NCBI GenBank assembly: GCA_010014835.2
Contig: JAAAKB020000009.1
Span: 1,206,092-1,227,063, forward strand
Direction: 5' to 3'
Source: Apostichopus leukothele
Lineage: Eukaryota > Echinodermata > Holothuroidea > Aspidochirotida > Stichopodidae
DNA: 20,972 bases
Position numbers and translations under genes: made by a program. The notes beneath the pieces are model-generated. The model did no database searches. It was not told the origin of the DNA and saw nothing but the letters and a program-made list of their open reading frames with translations. Shown here piece after piece: positions 1-9,104 of the stretch; the first letter of the stretch is position 1, and the number at the start of each line of letters is the position of its first letter.

Positions 1-76
1 CCGCTTAGATAGTGTCGAAAGCGCCCCTACAGACCATTCTCGCCCCCCCTGACCAATACCCCTAGCTCCGCCACTG
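1..76 (-). mobile_element. Terminal part of a hAT-like DNA transposon, cut by the window edge
   Basis: Read on the minus strand, the sequence ending at position 76 begins CAGTGGCGGAGCTAGGGG, which has the CAGNGGCGGA form typical of hAT terminal inverted repeats. The rest, to position 1, is GC-rich with C runs, unlike the AT-rich DNA to its right. hAT elements make 8-bp target duplications; the 8 bases after the terminus, TGTCAGGG at 77-84, would be the candidate copy, but the other end lies outside the window. No transposase can be seen. It is probably a non-autonomous copy. Confidence 0.65.
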
Positions 77-234
77 TGTCAGGGATTGTCCACTACCTCA
101 CAATGGATGGTGTGAATGACTTCAAACTGCAGACCTGCCTGTAAACTACTAGTTTGATCCTCTACAGACATTTCAACATGATATGCTTCATGAGAGAGAG
201 CATGCCTTTAAGCGATACTTTAATAATGATTTAC

Positions 235-348
235 CGTAAGACAATTAAAGATGCTCTCCTCGTACAGCTTGTGGAAGACCCTGGTGTCTGCACACCAGTC
301 CAAGAGTTCCGCTGCTGCTGACTGGAAGGTGGTGTGATCAGAAAGTAG
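235..348 (-). CDS. Internal exon of an unidentified gene, spectrin-repeat-like helix
   Basis: On the minus strand a TTTTTCAG acceptor precedes position 348 and an ACG|GTAAAT donor follows position 235. The 114-nt exon is 38 codons in phase 0 and starts LLSDHTTFQSAAAELL, continuing with DWCADTRVFHKLYEES. GC content is clearly above the flanking DNA. The F-x(3)-A-x-E-L-L-x-W pattern with following charged residues resembles helix A of a spectrin-type repeat. It joins in phase to the exon at 5325-5420, so that one helix runs across the junction. Of the other two frames one has an early stop and one is open but low-complexity. If the donor is not used, the frame ends six codons later, so a terminal exon is possible. 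The gene family is not certain; spectrin-like is inferred from the pattern alone. Confidence 0.68.
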
Positions 349-1254
349 CTGAAAAATATGAAGAAAAGGCAAGCACAGACATTATTATAACCTAATATGA
401 CATAATTATGTTTTTAGTTTTCAGTTGATGGCTATCCAAACTAAGATGAAAAAAATAGCTGTACAACCTATTCCTTACAGAGTAAAGACAGCTAACAGCA
501 GATAGCACACTCCTACATGTACAAATGATCAAGACCTTCTTTGGGGCATTATACATGAGACTCACTAGATCATGTCAACATGCCAATGATTTATATTGAT
601 AAAAGTCAAGTGGACACTGTTCGAGAGGCTGCCAGATTAGATGTCAGAATTGCAACCAGCAGTCTTTAACCGGAACGCTGACATTTATATTTTTTTCAGG
701 TCTATTCAACGTTTAGAGAGTGTGCAATCCTCAAAGGAAGTTTGTATGGGATTGTAAAACCCATAATATTCAGAGCCCAATTAATAACCATTACCAGTGC
801 TGGCAAACTCAAGCATTAATGTTAACATATATATATATCGGCAAAAGAAAAGTGAAAGGTACTAGGTGAGTGAATATGACTGATTGAATTTATAACAACA
901 GAGGTATATACTTTCTCTTTCCATTCTATCACATTTATTGCATCTGAAGTGAGTGTTGAATAAATAATGCAAAATTAACATTGTCGATATGCAAAAGATG
1001 TCCATAGATAACAGTTTCTATTGTCTTACATTTTATTACTTCCTTATATTAAAACTAACAGCATGTTCACAAACCAACAGACTTATTCCCCCCCCCCCCT
1101 TCCTTTGTTACCAGTAGTCCCATGGCAACACATGTCGCAATGCAAGTTAACACACTACAATAGAATTTACCTTTTAAGGAAACAAATTTTGAACAATAAA
1201 TATCACTTTCAACTGAATCAAGACTATCATAACTTACAACTCTCCTTTTAACTT
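349..1254. other. Intronic AT-rich stretch, no gene seen
   Basis: This is the 3' part of the inferred 5.0-kb intron on the minus strand. It holds a short TA run near 829-838 and a C run near 1088-1099. A 76-codon frame at 1021-1251 is rich in Asn, Leu and Pro runs and looks like chance. A slightly GC-richer patch around 615-690 has no splice borders that I can support. Confidence 0.5.
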
Positions 1255-1620
1255 ATGAAGTTAAAACTGAGCTCGCTCCACGTTATATCACCAAATTTTC
1301 TCACTCCAATGCTATGGACCACCTCTGTAACCCTTCCCTCTTCCTCCCATGTACACCTGCAGTTTGCCCCTGGTCCTCAAACTAGGACTCGCTGTGGCAA
1401 TCGTGCATTTTCTGTTGCTGCACCTGCCCTTTGGAATGAACTCCCGATCTGTGTGCGTGACTCCCCCACACTTGAAATTTTCAAAAGACAGCTTAAAATG
1501 CTTCCTTTTTTTCTTCTTAGTGTTTGTTTCCTGTGTTTCTATTTTCCTTTGTTCAGCGTTTAGAAACCATTGTATTAGACGCTATATAAATGTTATTTAT
1601 TATTGTCATCATCATCAATA
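1255..1620 (+). mobile_element. 3' end of a CR1/L2-type LINE, 5'-truncated
   Basis: The plus strand carries the C-terminal end of a non-LTR retrotransposon ORF2. ELAPRYI is encoded at 1269-1289, and in another frame RTRCGNRAFSVAAPALWNEL followed by P-x(4)-DSPTLEIFKRQLK ends at a stop at 1561-1563. G-[DN]-R-A-F-S-x-A-A-P-x-L-W-N-x-L-P and a closing FK-x-x-LK are the usual tail of CR1/L2-like LINEs of many animals. The two parts lie in different frames, so at least one frameshift separates them. The 3' region has GCTATATAAATGTTATT and ends in a short TCATCATCATCA tail, typical of this group. The copy is a dead 5'-truncated insertion lying antisense to the inferred host gene. Confidence 0.85.
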
Positions 1621-2045
1621 GCATTGATTCTAAAAGAAATCACTGAATATTCAAACCATACTTAGAATATCCACCTTCTACTTCCTTCTCTAATTGCTTT
1701 CATTTTTAATGGGGACTTTTGAAGAGACTTGAGTATAAAAACAAGTGAAAAGTGTCACTGGGCAATTTTTACCAAGGATAGATGCCAACGTATGACCTAT
1801 TGAACCTATTATACTACCTCCCAGTTAAGTCAATATTTGTGCAGTGAGTTTTGTCTAGCTCTGAAAACATTAAAGACATGTTCAATCATCTGTAGCAATG
1901 CTATTAATACAGAGATCATACAGGAACGCACACTGTGAAGAGTTGTAAATGAAACAATAGGACATTACAGTAAGTTTAAGAGATTTTCAGTATCAGACGA
2001 AACAGTTCATAAACTTTGAATTAAAGACTAGTGAAAGCGAAATGG
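1621..2045. other. AT-rich intronic stretch, nothing recognised
   Basis: No open frame of note, no splice borders with coding-like sequence between them and no repeat were seen in this stretch. Confidence 0.5.
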
Positions 2046-2225
2046 TTGTAGCAACATACACTTAGATCTCTCTACTGTGAGGATTATCTAGTGAAATATT
2101 ACTGACTGTACATATAGTATGTATAGTATTATAGTAATGCAACATAGAACTCTCTGCTATGAGGGGTATCTAGTTAAATAATACTAACTGTACATATATA
2201 TATATAGTATTATAGGAATGCAAAG
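2046..2225. repeat. Diverged tandem duplication, about 82 bp x 2
   Basis: CTCTCTACTGTGAGG at 2068 recurs as CTCTCTGCTATGAGG at 2150, and the following ATCTAGTGAAATATTACT recurs as ATCTAGTTAAATAATACT. Both copies then carry CTGTACATATA and a TAGTATTATAG block ending in AATGCAA. The period is 82 bp and the copies differ at perhaps one site in six, so this is an old duplication. A TA microsatellite has expanded slightly in the second copy. Confidence 0.8.
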
Positions 2226-2379
2226 TTACAATCCAAACTTAAAAATGTGCGAAGGGCAATATTCCAAACTTTATATTTTATTTTATTTCAGTGTTTTTGT
2301 AGTGCTCAATAAACACAGTATCAAATTACTATTGCACTCTTAAAACCAACTCACAATCTGATTCTTACTAACCACTGTT

Positions 2380-2454
2380 TTCTTTTATTTATTTTTCCTT
2401 TTTTCTTTTTTTTTTCCTTTTTTTTTCTTTTTTTTTTTTTCCTTTCTTTTTTTG
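2380..2454. repeat. Pyrimidine (T-rich with C) low-complexity tract
   Basis: About 75 bases are nearly all T with scattered CC and C. The tract lies immediately left of a GC-richer block. On the minus strand it reads as an A-rich run with G, which could be a decayed poly(A), but no retroposon body was recognised next to it. Confidence 0.85.
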
Positions 2455-2639
2455 TGATCGCTGGGACAACTGTTGGATCATTGATATTAAAGACAAACTA
2501 AGTCTTGCTCTGCCACAGAATTCTGATGTGAGCGAGACATGGACACCGAGAGGCTTCTTTACAGAATCAAGACATTAAATTATGATGACAGAAATTAACC
2601 AAAGGCTTTACTTTGTTCCTATGTTAGAAAGTAATATGC

Positions 2640-3110
2640 TTCTTGAACTGACTGTTGCTATGCAACTGAATGTATCTATTCAGGGAGGAGGAGGACACTG
2701 GCAGCCAAGTGCTGCACTCTGCTGTTATGGTTTGTAATTCCTTTCATCCAGTGGAATGCCTATTAATTACCATTCACACGCAACAATGAGATACCGTAAA
2801 TATCACGCTGATTACAAACGAGAACGAGAACGAGCCCTTGCTCTGTCACTTCGCGTGCCTCACTCAAATATGTCTGGTAACTTGAAACGCTAAGCCTCCG
2901 CAATGCAATGATTCGGGGGAGTGGGAATATTCCAGCGCCAATTATGTGCAATAAAACCTCTCTGGTTCCAGAACTGAACATAATCATGGTGAGCAGAGAG
3001 CATCGAGCGAGAATATAATTGGAGTGTATTAAACACCTCTAACTATGCAGCAGGGCTATTCAATGAGACAGTCTTATTGTTATCATTAGCCTTTTTGACA
3101 TCTATGATGG
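2640..3110. promoter_or_regulatory. Candidate conserved intronic enhancer block
   Basis: Base composition rises towards 45 per cent GC in a region without coding signal or repeat structure. It contains dense transcription-factor-like words: GGAATG (TEAD-like) at 2753, TAATTAC homeodomain-like at 2764, a GGAATATTCC palindrome at 2924-2933, GCAATAAAA (posterior Hox/Cdx-like) at 2948-2956, and TTATTGTTATCATTAG (Sox-like) near 3073. It lies inside the inferred intron of the minus-strand gene. Motif words this short also occur by chance; the enhancer call is an inference from density and composition. Confidence 0.35.
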
Positions 3111-3142
3111 AGTTAACATAAAGAACAGATTCATCTTGAGGA

Positions 3143-3895
3143 AGCTTCCAATAGCTAAGGGTATGAGGGATGACACAGGTCATAGTAATAACACTTCTAG
3201 AGATAACATGGGATTAAGGTAGCTTCCAATAGCTAAGGGTATGGGGGATGACACAGGTCATAGTAATAAAGATTCTAGAGATAACATGGGATTGAGGGCG
3301 CTTCCAATAGCTAAGGGTATGGGGGATGACACAGGTCATAGTAATATCACTTGTAGAGATAACATAGGATTAAGGTAGCTTCCAATAGCTAAGGGTATGA
3401 AGGATGACACAGGTCATAGTAATAACAATTCTAGAGATAACATGGGATTGAGGTAGCTTCCAATAGCTAAGGGTATGAGGGATGACACAGGTCATAGTAA
3501 TAACACTTCTAGAGATAACATGGGATTGAGGTAGCTTCCAAATTGCTAAGGGTATGAGGGATGACACAGGTCATAGTAATAACAATTCTAGAGATAACAT
3601 GGGATTGAGGTAGTTTCATATAGCTAAGGGTACGGGGATATCTCCTTGAGACAGCTTCCAATATTAGCTAAGGGATGGAAATGACATGGGTCATCTATAT
3701 AACACTTGTAGAGATAATAAAGGATTCATGCAGCTTGTAATAACTAGGGGTATAAGATATGACACGGGTCACCATCATAACACTTCTAGAGATATGTCTT
3801 TGAGACAGCTTCCAATAGCTAAGGGAAGGGGATGACACAGGGTCATAGTCATAATAATTCTATCTGGAGAAAATAAGTGATTCAGGAGACAATTT
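3143..3895. repeat. Tandem array with 78-bp unit, about 10 copies
   Basis: The start AGCTTCCAATAGCTAAGGGT recurs at 3143, 3221, 3299 (first base changed), 3377, 3455 and 3533, exactly 78 bp apart, then in worn form at 3612, 3653, 3732 and 3807. Each unit continues with GATGACACAGGTCATAGTAA and TCTAGAGATAACATGGGATT. The first six copies are nearly identical, while the right-hand copies are diverged and unevenly spaced, as expected where turnover is active on one side of an array. Minus-strand open frames here are the repeat read as protein, not genes. Confidence 0.95.
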
Positions 3896-4315
3896 GGAGA
3901 CAATAATATGGCATACATGGTAGACATGACACAGGGAGGTATGACAACGACTGGAACAAGAACAAGACAGGTACTGTTTGGAACACAGGATGGGAGACAA
4001 AAGATGGGAGAAATATAGAAGACAGGACGAGAAAGGACAGGAGATGGGACAGGACATAGGATTGAAGATTCAAGGACAAACATTCAGATGAGAGACAAGA
4101 ATGGAAACAGGGCAAGACAGATGAGAGGATGGGGAAATGTAAGGAGATATGGGACAAGAGATGGGACAGGACACACAGTGAGAAAGGACAGGAGGAAGGA
4201 GACTGGATGGCAGAGAGGACAGGAGATGAGATAAGAAATACCATGTCAGCAAATAGAATAACAAACTAACATGGAAACAGGATGAGAGACAGGACAAAGA
4301 CAGGGCAATACAACT
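3896..4315. repeat. Purine-rich low-complexity tract built on GACAGGA/GAGATGGGACA words
   Basis: The plus strand is almost entirely A and G with isolated C and T, built of loosely repeated GACAGG, GAGATGGGACA and GGACAGGAGAT words without a fixed period. It directly follows the 78-bp array. Minus-strand frames of up to 120 codons here are Ser/Pro/Leu/Cys-rich because of the skewed composition and are not taken as genes. Confidence 0.85.
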
Positions 4316-5324
4316 GATGGTTTGATTTCAAATAAAACATTTACTTTCCTTTCTATGGTAAAACTGGTACAATATGGAGGTGAGAAGGGCAATTCAACCA
4401 TTTCTATGTAAAAGTTCCAACATAAGAATGATTACTTCAAAGACCTCATTATAATTTTACTGACTAAGGGCTTCATTCTGGCTCTTAGAATGCACCCTTA
4501 TGCACTTCACTAGACATGAATTTACACCTATAGTAGCTAGATTTTATGTTCCCTTTGACTATATGTTTGTCCAACGCAAAATGTATTAATTGCATCAACT
4601 GGTTAAAATGACAGTATGAGAGACATAGAAAAAAAACAATATTGTAGATGGCAGTATTCCAGTATAAAAAACAGTTAAGCTATGTAGAGTTCAGCTATTT
4701 GGCATGATAAGCGATCAAAAGGTACTGACAGAGATTATGTTGATTTCAAAGACAGTTCAGTCTTTAATGACCGTTAATATAAATCATCTGGAAATTTGAA
4801 CCAAAGGATAAATGGGTCAATATTGCAACTTTTACATGTCATGACGTATCATAGTTTGGGAAAGTATATGAAAAGAATTGGTCACTAAAATACAATTTAA
4901 TTGATGTCAATCCATCTGTTTAAGAAGCTATTCTTTTCTAAAAAAGTTCTGATCTAACCAGCAATCTAAGAAACTGAATATGAAATACTAAACTTAGTAC
5001 TTATGATTGGATGAGGATCAATTAAACATAATGCTTCATCGAAGTAAGGTCAATCATGTACTTTAAACACTGAGTTATTGGGTAACGTGTAGCTGTGAGC
5101 AATAAATCAGAACTATATAACACTATGTGACAACATTTTGGGTGGTATTAGAATGCATGTTACTTTGGTACCACACACTGACAGTTTGCCAATGTTTTAC
5201 TATGATATATCAGTAGACACAGTCAAATTCCAGCAGATGGAAGTCTGAAAACATGTATGAGAACAGTCCTTCAGCTACACAGTGTACAATTTATCAATTA
5301 TCAATTAATTAGCTTTCAATATAC
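4316..5324. other. AT-rich intronic stretch, nothing recognised
   Basis: This is the 5' half of the inferred 5.0-kb intron. No coding frame, tandem repeat or mobile-element terminus was seen. Composition is uniformly AT-rich. Confidence 0.5.
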
Positions 5325-5420
5325 CTTTTGAATATTTCGCAACTTATCACATGACTGCTGAACCTCTGTACTTGCAGCAGAACCTGCTCCAGATGTCATC
5401 CTGTCTTCCGTCGTCTCTGA
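5325..5420 (-). CDS. Internal exon of an unidentified gene, helical segment upstream of the 235-348 exon
   Basis: On the minus strand the acceptor TTTTAATGTTTAG precedes position 5420 and the donor CAAAAG|GTATAT follows position 5325. The 96-nt exon is 32 codons in phase 0, and the other two frames contain stops. It reads SETTEDRMTSGAGSAAS, then TEVQQSCDKLRNIQK: a short Ser/Thr/Gly/Ala-rich linker leading into an amphipathic helix that continues into the LLSDHTTF start of the 235-348 exon. A second acceptor four bases inside (TCAG|AG) would allow a phase-1 upstream exon. The gene is not recognised; helical, possibly spectrin-repeat, is as far as the sequence supports. Confidence 0.65.
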
Positions 5421-5800
5421 CTAAACATTAAAATAAGAAAGAAAGTAAAATAATCAACATTTCCTGTATCAATAGAATTTATCCTAATATATATCATATA
5501 GCTAAGTGCACTTTCTATGCAAAATGAGATATCATTACGTTTCTTTCAAAGGTACAGAATCTATAGATGACTTGCATTGTGGTTTGCTTGTTCTTTGACA
5601 GCGATAAAACAATAGTATAGTAAACAAATGCAAATTTTGAACAGTTCTACCTCATAAAACCTTACATCATAGACCTGTCACAGTTGTGTGTCCTTAAATG
5701 TTTTCTAGTATGTGTAATTTATTATTCTTTAAACTATATTAATTTTTTTAATAAATTCATATTCGTGAAACAATGTGAAAATGTTGATGATTAAATGGGT
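5421..5800. other. AT-rich stretch upstream of the exon, nothing recognised
   Basis: This is the start of the region upstream of the exon in the direction of the minus-strand gene. No promoter, further exon or repeat was recognised. Confidence 0.45.
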
Positions 5801-6310
5801 TTCACATTCTGATCTCTGTTGACCTCAAATGACCTTTGACCACCACAAAAAACAACAGGATTCTTGAACTCAATAAAGTGGATCCAGAGACCTTGTATAT
5901 GGTTCATCAAAGTTTTATCTGTTGAGTCTAATAACATGTTTACAACATTTTCAGACTGACCTCTGTTGATGTCCAATGACATTTGACCACTGCAAATAAA
6001 CAACAGGGATCTTCTACTCAATAAAGCTGATCCCTATACTATTAGCATGACGTTTTATCCTAACTTTACTTTTTGAGTTATGGAGTTTATAATGTTGTTA
6101 GACATTGACATCTGTTGACCTCAAATGACCTTTGACTTTTGCAGAAGAAATTGGGATCTTGTACCTCATTAAGGTGCATCCACATACCAAATACGAAGTT
6201 AACCCACCATACACTTTTTAGTTATTGTGTTAAAAGCCAAAAGTGTCACATACATGCATGCCCATCGTTACCATTGTATAGATTCCTTTTGCCTTCACCA
6301 AGGAATAAAA
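5801..6310. repeat. 148-bp tandem repeat, three diverged copies, with a hairpin-like tail
   Basis: Copies begin near 5801, 5949 and 6097. Each opens with CTGTTGA[CT], then a TGACCT-rich block, then an AACAGGGATCTT-like segment, an ACTCAATAAAG-like segment, and ends in a variable AT-rich part with TTTTTGAGTTAT. Copies are about 70-80 per cent alike by eye. The third copy passes into ACCATTGTATAGATTCC and then TTTTGCCTTCACCAAGGAAT, with complementary ATTCCTT/AAGGAAT arms. The same tail occurs at 13567-13606, so this is a dispersed family with internal tandem units rather than a local duplication. The family is not named; no protein is encoded. Confidence 0.85.
5820..5842 (-). promoter_or_regulatory. 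Composite nuclear-receptor-like half-sites (DR4 plus DR1) within the repeat
   Basis: Half-sites TGACCT at 5820-5825, TGACCT at 5830-5835 and TGACCA at 5837-5842 are separated by 4 and 1 bases. On the minus strand this is a DR1 of the kind bound by HNF4, RXR and COUP-TF type receptors, followed by a DR4 spacing. The copy at 6116-6138 keeps the first two half-sites perfectly and the third as TGACTT; the middle copy near 5968 has lost them in part. Function is not shown. Confidence 0.4.
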
Positions 6311-6559
6311 AAATTCAACAATAATATGTAAATTAAATATCAAACATAATTTGATTAAAATATCATGCTTACACTTTAAATCTAGATGATAACACCAGCA
6401 AAAATAATGAAGTCATTCATTCATCATTTAGTAACTTTAGTAACTTGTTGTAAATATTTTAATTTGAATATTTCCAATATTCATTGCCCCTGCTCCCCCC
6501 ATTCTGAATCCTATTTGTCTACGTAGATTGTCACACCGGCCACATTAAACATACATGTT
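6311..6559. other. AT-rich spacer, nothing recognised
   Basis: A 61-codon frame that ends here begins inside the repeat and is not considered a gene. A small duplicated word, AGTAACTT, occurs at 6429-6444. Confidence 0.4.
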
Positions 6560-6960
6560 AGCTCTGTTTTATACCCACAGTGCCTCCTCCATATCAACAC
6601 TTAGTGAATTCACTTACAGAAATCTTGTGAATGTGACAGAAGACACAATGGCACTCTATAATCATAATTTGCGACAAATCGGAAATAGCAACGACTGTAA
6701 TGCCATGCATACTTCCCCGCTGCACAACGACACGGAGAAGGCGATTGCTGCCTCTCAGCGTTGCTCTCTCCGTCACTGATATTAGCTACATGTAAACTGA
6801 AGCATAGAGTGCAATTCCCAGCTAATTCCTTGCCCTGGGGACATACTATCAATCATGGAGCCAACATATGCTCTTATAATATTTTTTAAGACAAGCTCTG
6901 GGAGTGGAGAGACTGCCCTGGCAATGTGCACTTTTGTTGAAAGATATAGATAAAGATATG
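6560..6960. promoter_or_regulatory. Candidate intronic enhancer block
   Basis: GC content rises in a stretch with no repeats. Recognisable words include ACAATGG (Sox-like) near 6645, TAATCATAATTTGCG near 6659, a GCGTTGCTCTCTCCGTCACTG patch near 6757-6777, AGCTAATTCC near 6820, and ATCAATCA at 6848-6855, which reads TGATTGAT (Pbx-type) on the minus strand. Open frames of 60-80 codons occur on both strands, overlap each other and have no splice context, so they are more likely a result of the composition than exons. Confidence 0.3.
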
Positions 6961-7120
6961 GAAACAGAGAGGAAAGAAAATAAGAAAGACCATTACAAAT
7001 TGGTTGATAGGTTTATCTCTCATTAGCGATCAATGACGATCATAACGCTAGGTACAAAATAAAAGCAAGCATCTCTATACATGTATTATGAGTTGCACGA
7101 GGGGTATAAACACTGCATCT

Positions 7121-7835
7121 TTCTCAAATATTCTCAAGTTTCGCTGAATTTCCTTCACGAGTAATTTCAATCAAAGCTAGATTTTTCTCTCGGGTAATGA
7201 TCTCTACATTAGTTCAATTGTTCTCAAATACTCTCAATCTACACTGAAATTGTCTATTCCAATATTCTCAGTATTAGTTGTGCATTGTCTTTTCAAGTAA
7301 TTTTATAGCTCAATTATCTTCCTAGAGGTAACCTTAATCTTACTTGAATTATATCAAGATTCTCAAATATTCTCAATCAGAACTGAAAATTTTGTCATTT
7401 CAAGTCGTCTCAGTGTTTAGCTGAGGTTGCCTTCTCTGAAAATATTCTCATTAACAGTTGGATTGTCTTCTTGGGTAACCCAAATCTTAGGTGAAATGTC
7501 TTACTCAATATACTGACGTATTTTCAAGCCTTCTTGAGTATTATTTGCCTTAGCTAAAATGCACAGTTGTTTTCTGAAGTAGTCTTGTTGTCAGGTAGTC
7601 TTCTCAGGTAACCTCAATCTTGGCTTCATTGTCCTTTCAAGGGTTCTCAACCTTAGATGAATTACTTTCACTTAATTACTCTCAAATACTCTCAGTTAGA
7701 GCTGAATTCTTTTAATTATTTTCAGTTTTAGTGAATTGAGTTCCCAAATATTCTCAATCACAGCTGCATTCTGTTTTCAGGTAAATTCAATCTTAACTGA
7801 ATTTTCTTTTCAAGTATTTTCAGTTTGATATGATT
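7121..7835. repeat. Ancient degenerate minisatellite, unit about 33 bp, roughly 21 copies
   Basis: The unit is roughly TTCTCAAGTATTCTCAATC followed by TTAGCTGAATTGTC. Well-preserved pieces are TTCTCAAATATTCTCAA (7121), TTCTCAAATACTCTCAATCT (7222), TCTCAGGTAACCTCAATCTT (7602) and TTCAGGTAAATTCAATCTTA (7775). Almost every 30-36 bases one finds a CTCAA or TTCAA word followed by an [AT]GCTGAATT-like word. No two neighbours are identical, indels are common and stops occur in all frames, so it is a long-dead array rather than a coding repeat. Confidence 0.8.
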
Positions 7836-9104
7836 TGATAGATAGCAATGCAACATCCTTACATGCTTTAGCATGCAGATTTTTCTTTGCAATGTGAAGT
7901 TCTTGAAAATTTGTTGAATCTTAAGAACGATTTAAAGCTCTAAAATACTGACTAGAAACACACAATTACAAAAACCCTACTTCTAGCTATTTCAGGGGCA
8001 AATGCTATTGCCTCCTTGATACAATGCTACCTAATATAACATATTTTTGTACAAATTCAATACACTATTACTTTACAACAGTTAATAACTGTTGCCAAGG
8101 ACACCAATGCAACTCCATTTTTGTAAAGTTCTGACAACATTTTCTCAGAAATGTAATGGCATTGAGTTCAGTACAAGACTTACAAGTCTCCAAATAAATA
8201 CATTACTATGCCTGTCATTTGTATGGGTAATTTACATTGATGGCTTCAGAAACTTATACAAACATACAATCACTATGCACACTGACAATTAACTATCAAA
8301 ACCAGAGCCATCTTCTGAGCATATGAAAAAAAAAATGCCTATTTTGAACAACTCTGCTGTAACCAATCAGTACTGCAGCAGCGCTCACTATGGATTCTGT
8401 GTGGAAAGATCATTGGTAAATATATATGTGTGTGCGTATATATATGTCGAAAGACTTCGTACTGACATTCACAAAATTATATGCAATATAAAGTCTAAGA
8501 CCTATACTCTTTGAAAACATAAGATCTACCACTATAATATTAAGGGACACATTTTATTGATGGAATTTAGCAGTCATTTAGTCACTGTATAATGTGTATC
8601 TACTGTTTACTACTTCTACATCAAAGCACTGCTTCTAAGGGTTATATTTGACACTATATTTAAATTAAGATGCAGAAGTGAGACTACTGTTTGTAATCAC
8701 TATAGCAATCAGAAAAGAAAGTTAATTCAGAAAGATAGTTAATCGTTAATCAGTAAAGTGACACAGGTATGCTGACAGACCATACTGGTAGGATCCAGAT
8801 AGCTCTACAGTAGTAAGCATACCAGCACTAAGAGAAATATAGAGACAGCTAGGAAAAGAAGATATATATTTATTAGTCAGTTAGTGCATGTACACAGTAT
8901 TATGATATGCAACAGAAATCAAATATACCCTTGATTTGTACAGATATATATAGCCAGCTGTACCTAACATTTGTATACAAAAGACCTGACCAAAATGTGT
9001 CTATTCCACAGCCACTCCATACTGAAGGTGATTACCAATGACACAAAGACTAAAAGGACAAATATAGAGCACCTATATACATATAGAAAACTATTGATTG
9101 AGAG
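7836..9104. other. AT-rich stretch, no gene supported
   Basis: Short frames at 8092-8292 and 8323-8514 have no codon or splice evidence. A TA/TG microsatellite with TATATATGTGTGTG lies near 8420-8446. No mobile-element terminus was seen before the MITE at 9109. Confidence 0.45.

Noticed and set aside
1021-1251. 76-codon frame before the LINE tail
   Set aside because: Contains a C-run Pro stretch and no LINE or host motif; the recognisable LINE sequence begins after it.
2380-2454. Poly(A) tail of a minus-strand retroposon
   Set aside because: No element body was recognised on either side; it is better described as a pyrimidine low-complexity tract.
3143-3600. CRISPR-like look of regularly spaced repeats
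   Set aside because: The whole 78-bp unit is repeated, with no unique spacers, and the genome is eukaryotic.
3370-4297. Several minus-strand open frames of 65-120 codons
   Set aside because: They translate the 78-bp array or the purine-rich low-complexity tract; the Ser/Cys/Pro/Leu bias follows from composition, and the frames overlap each other.
6281-6307. Helitron-type 3' hairpin
   Set aside because: The arms resemble a hairpin, but no CTRR terminus or A|T insertion context follows.
8092-8514. Two short plus-strand frames
   Set aside because: AT-rich, different frames, no motifs, no splice context; expected by chance.
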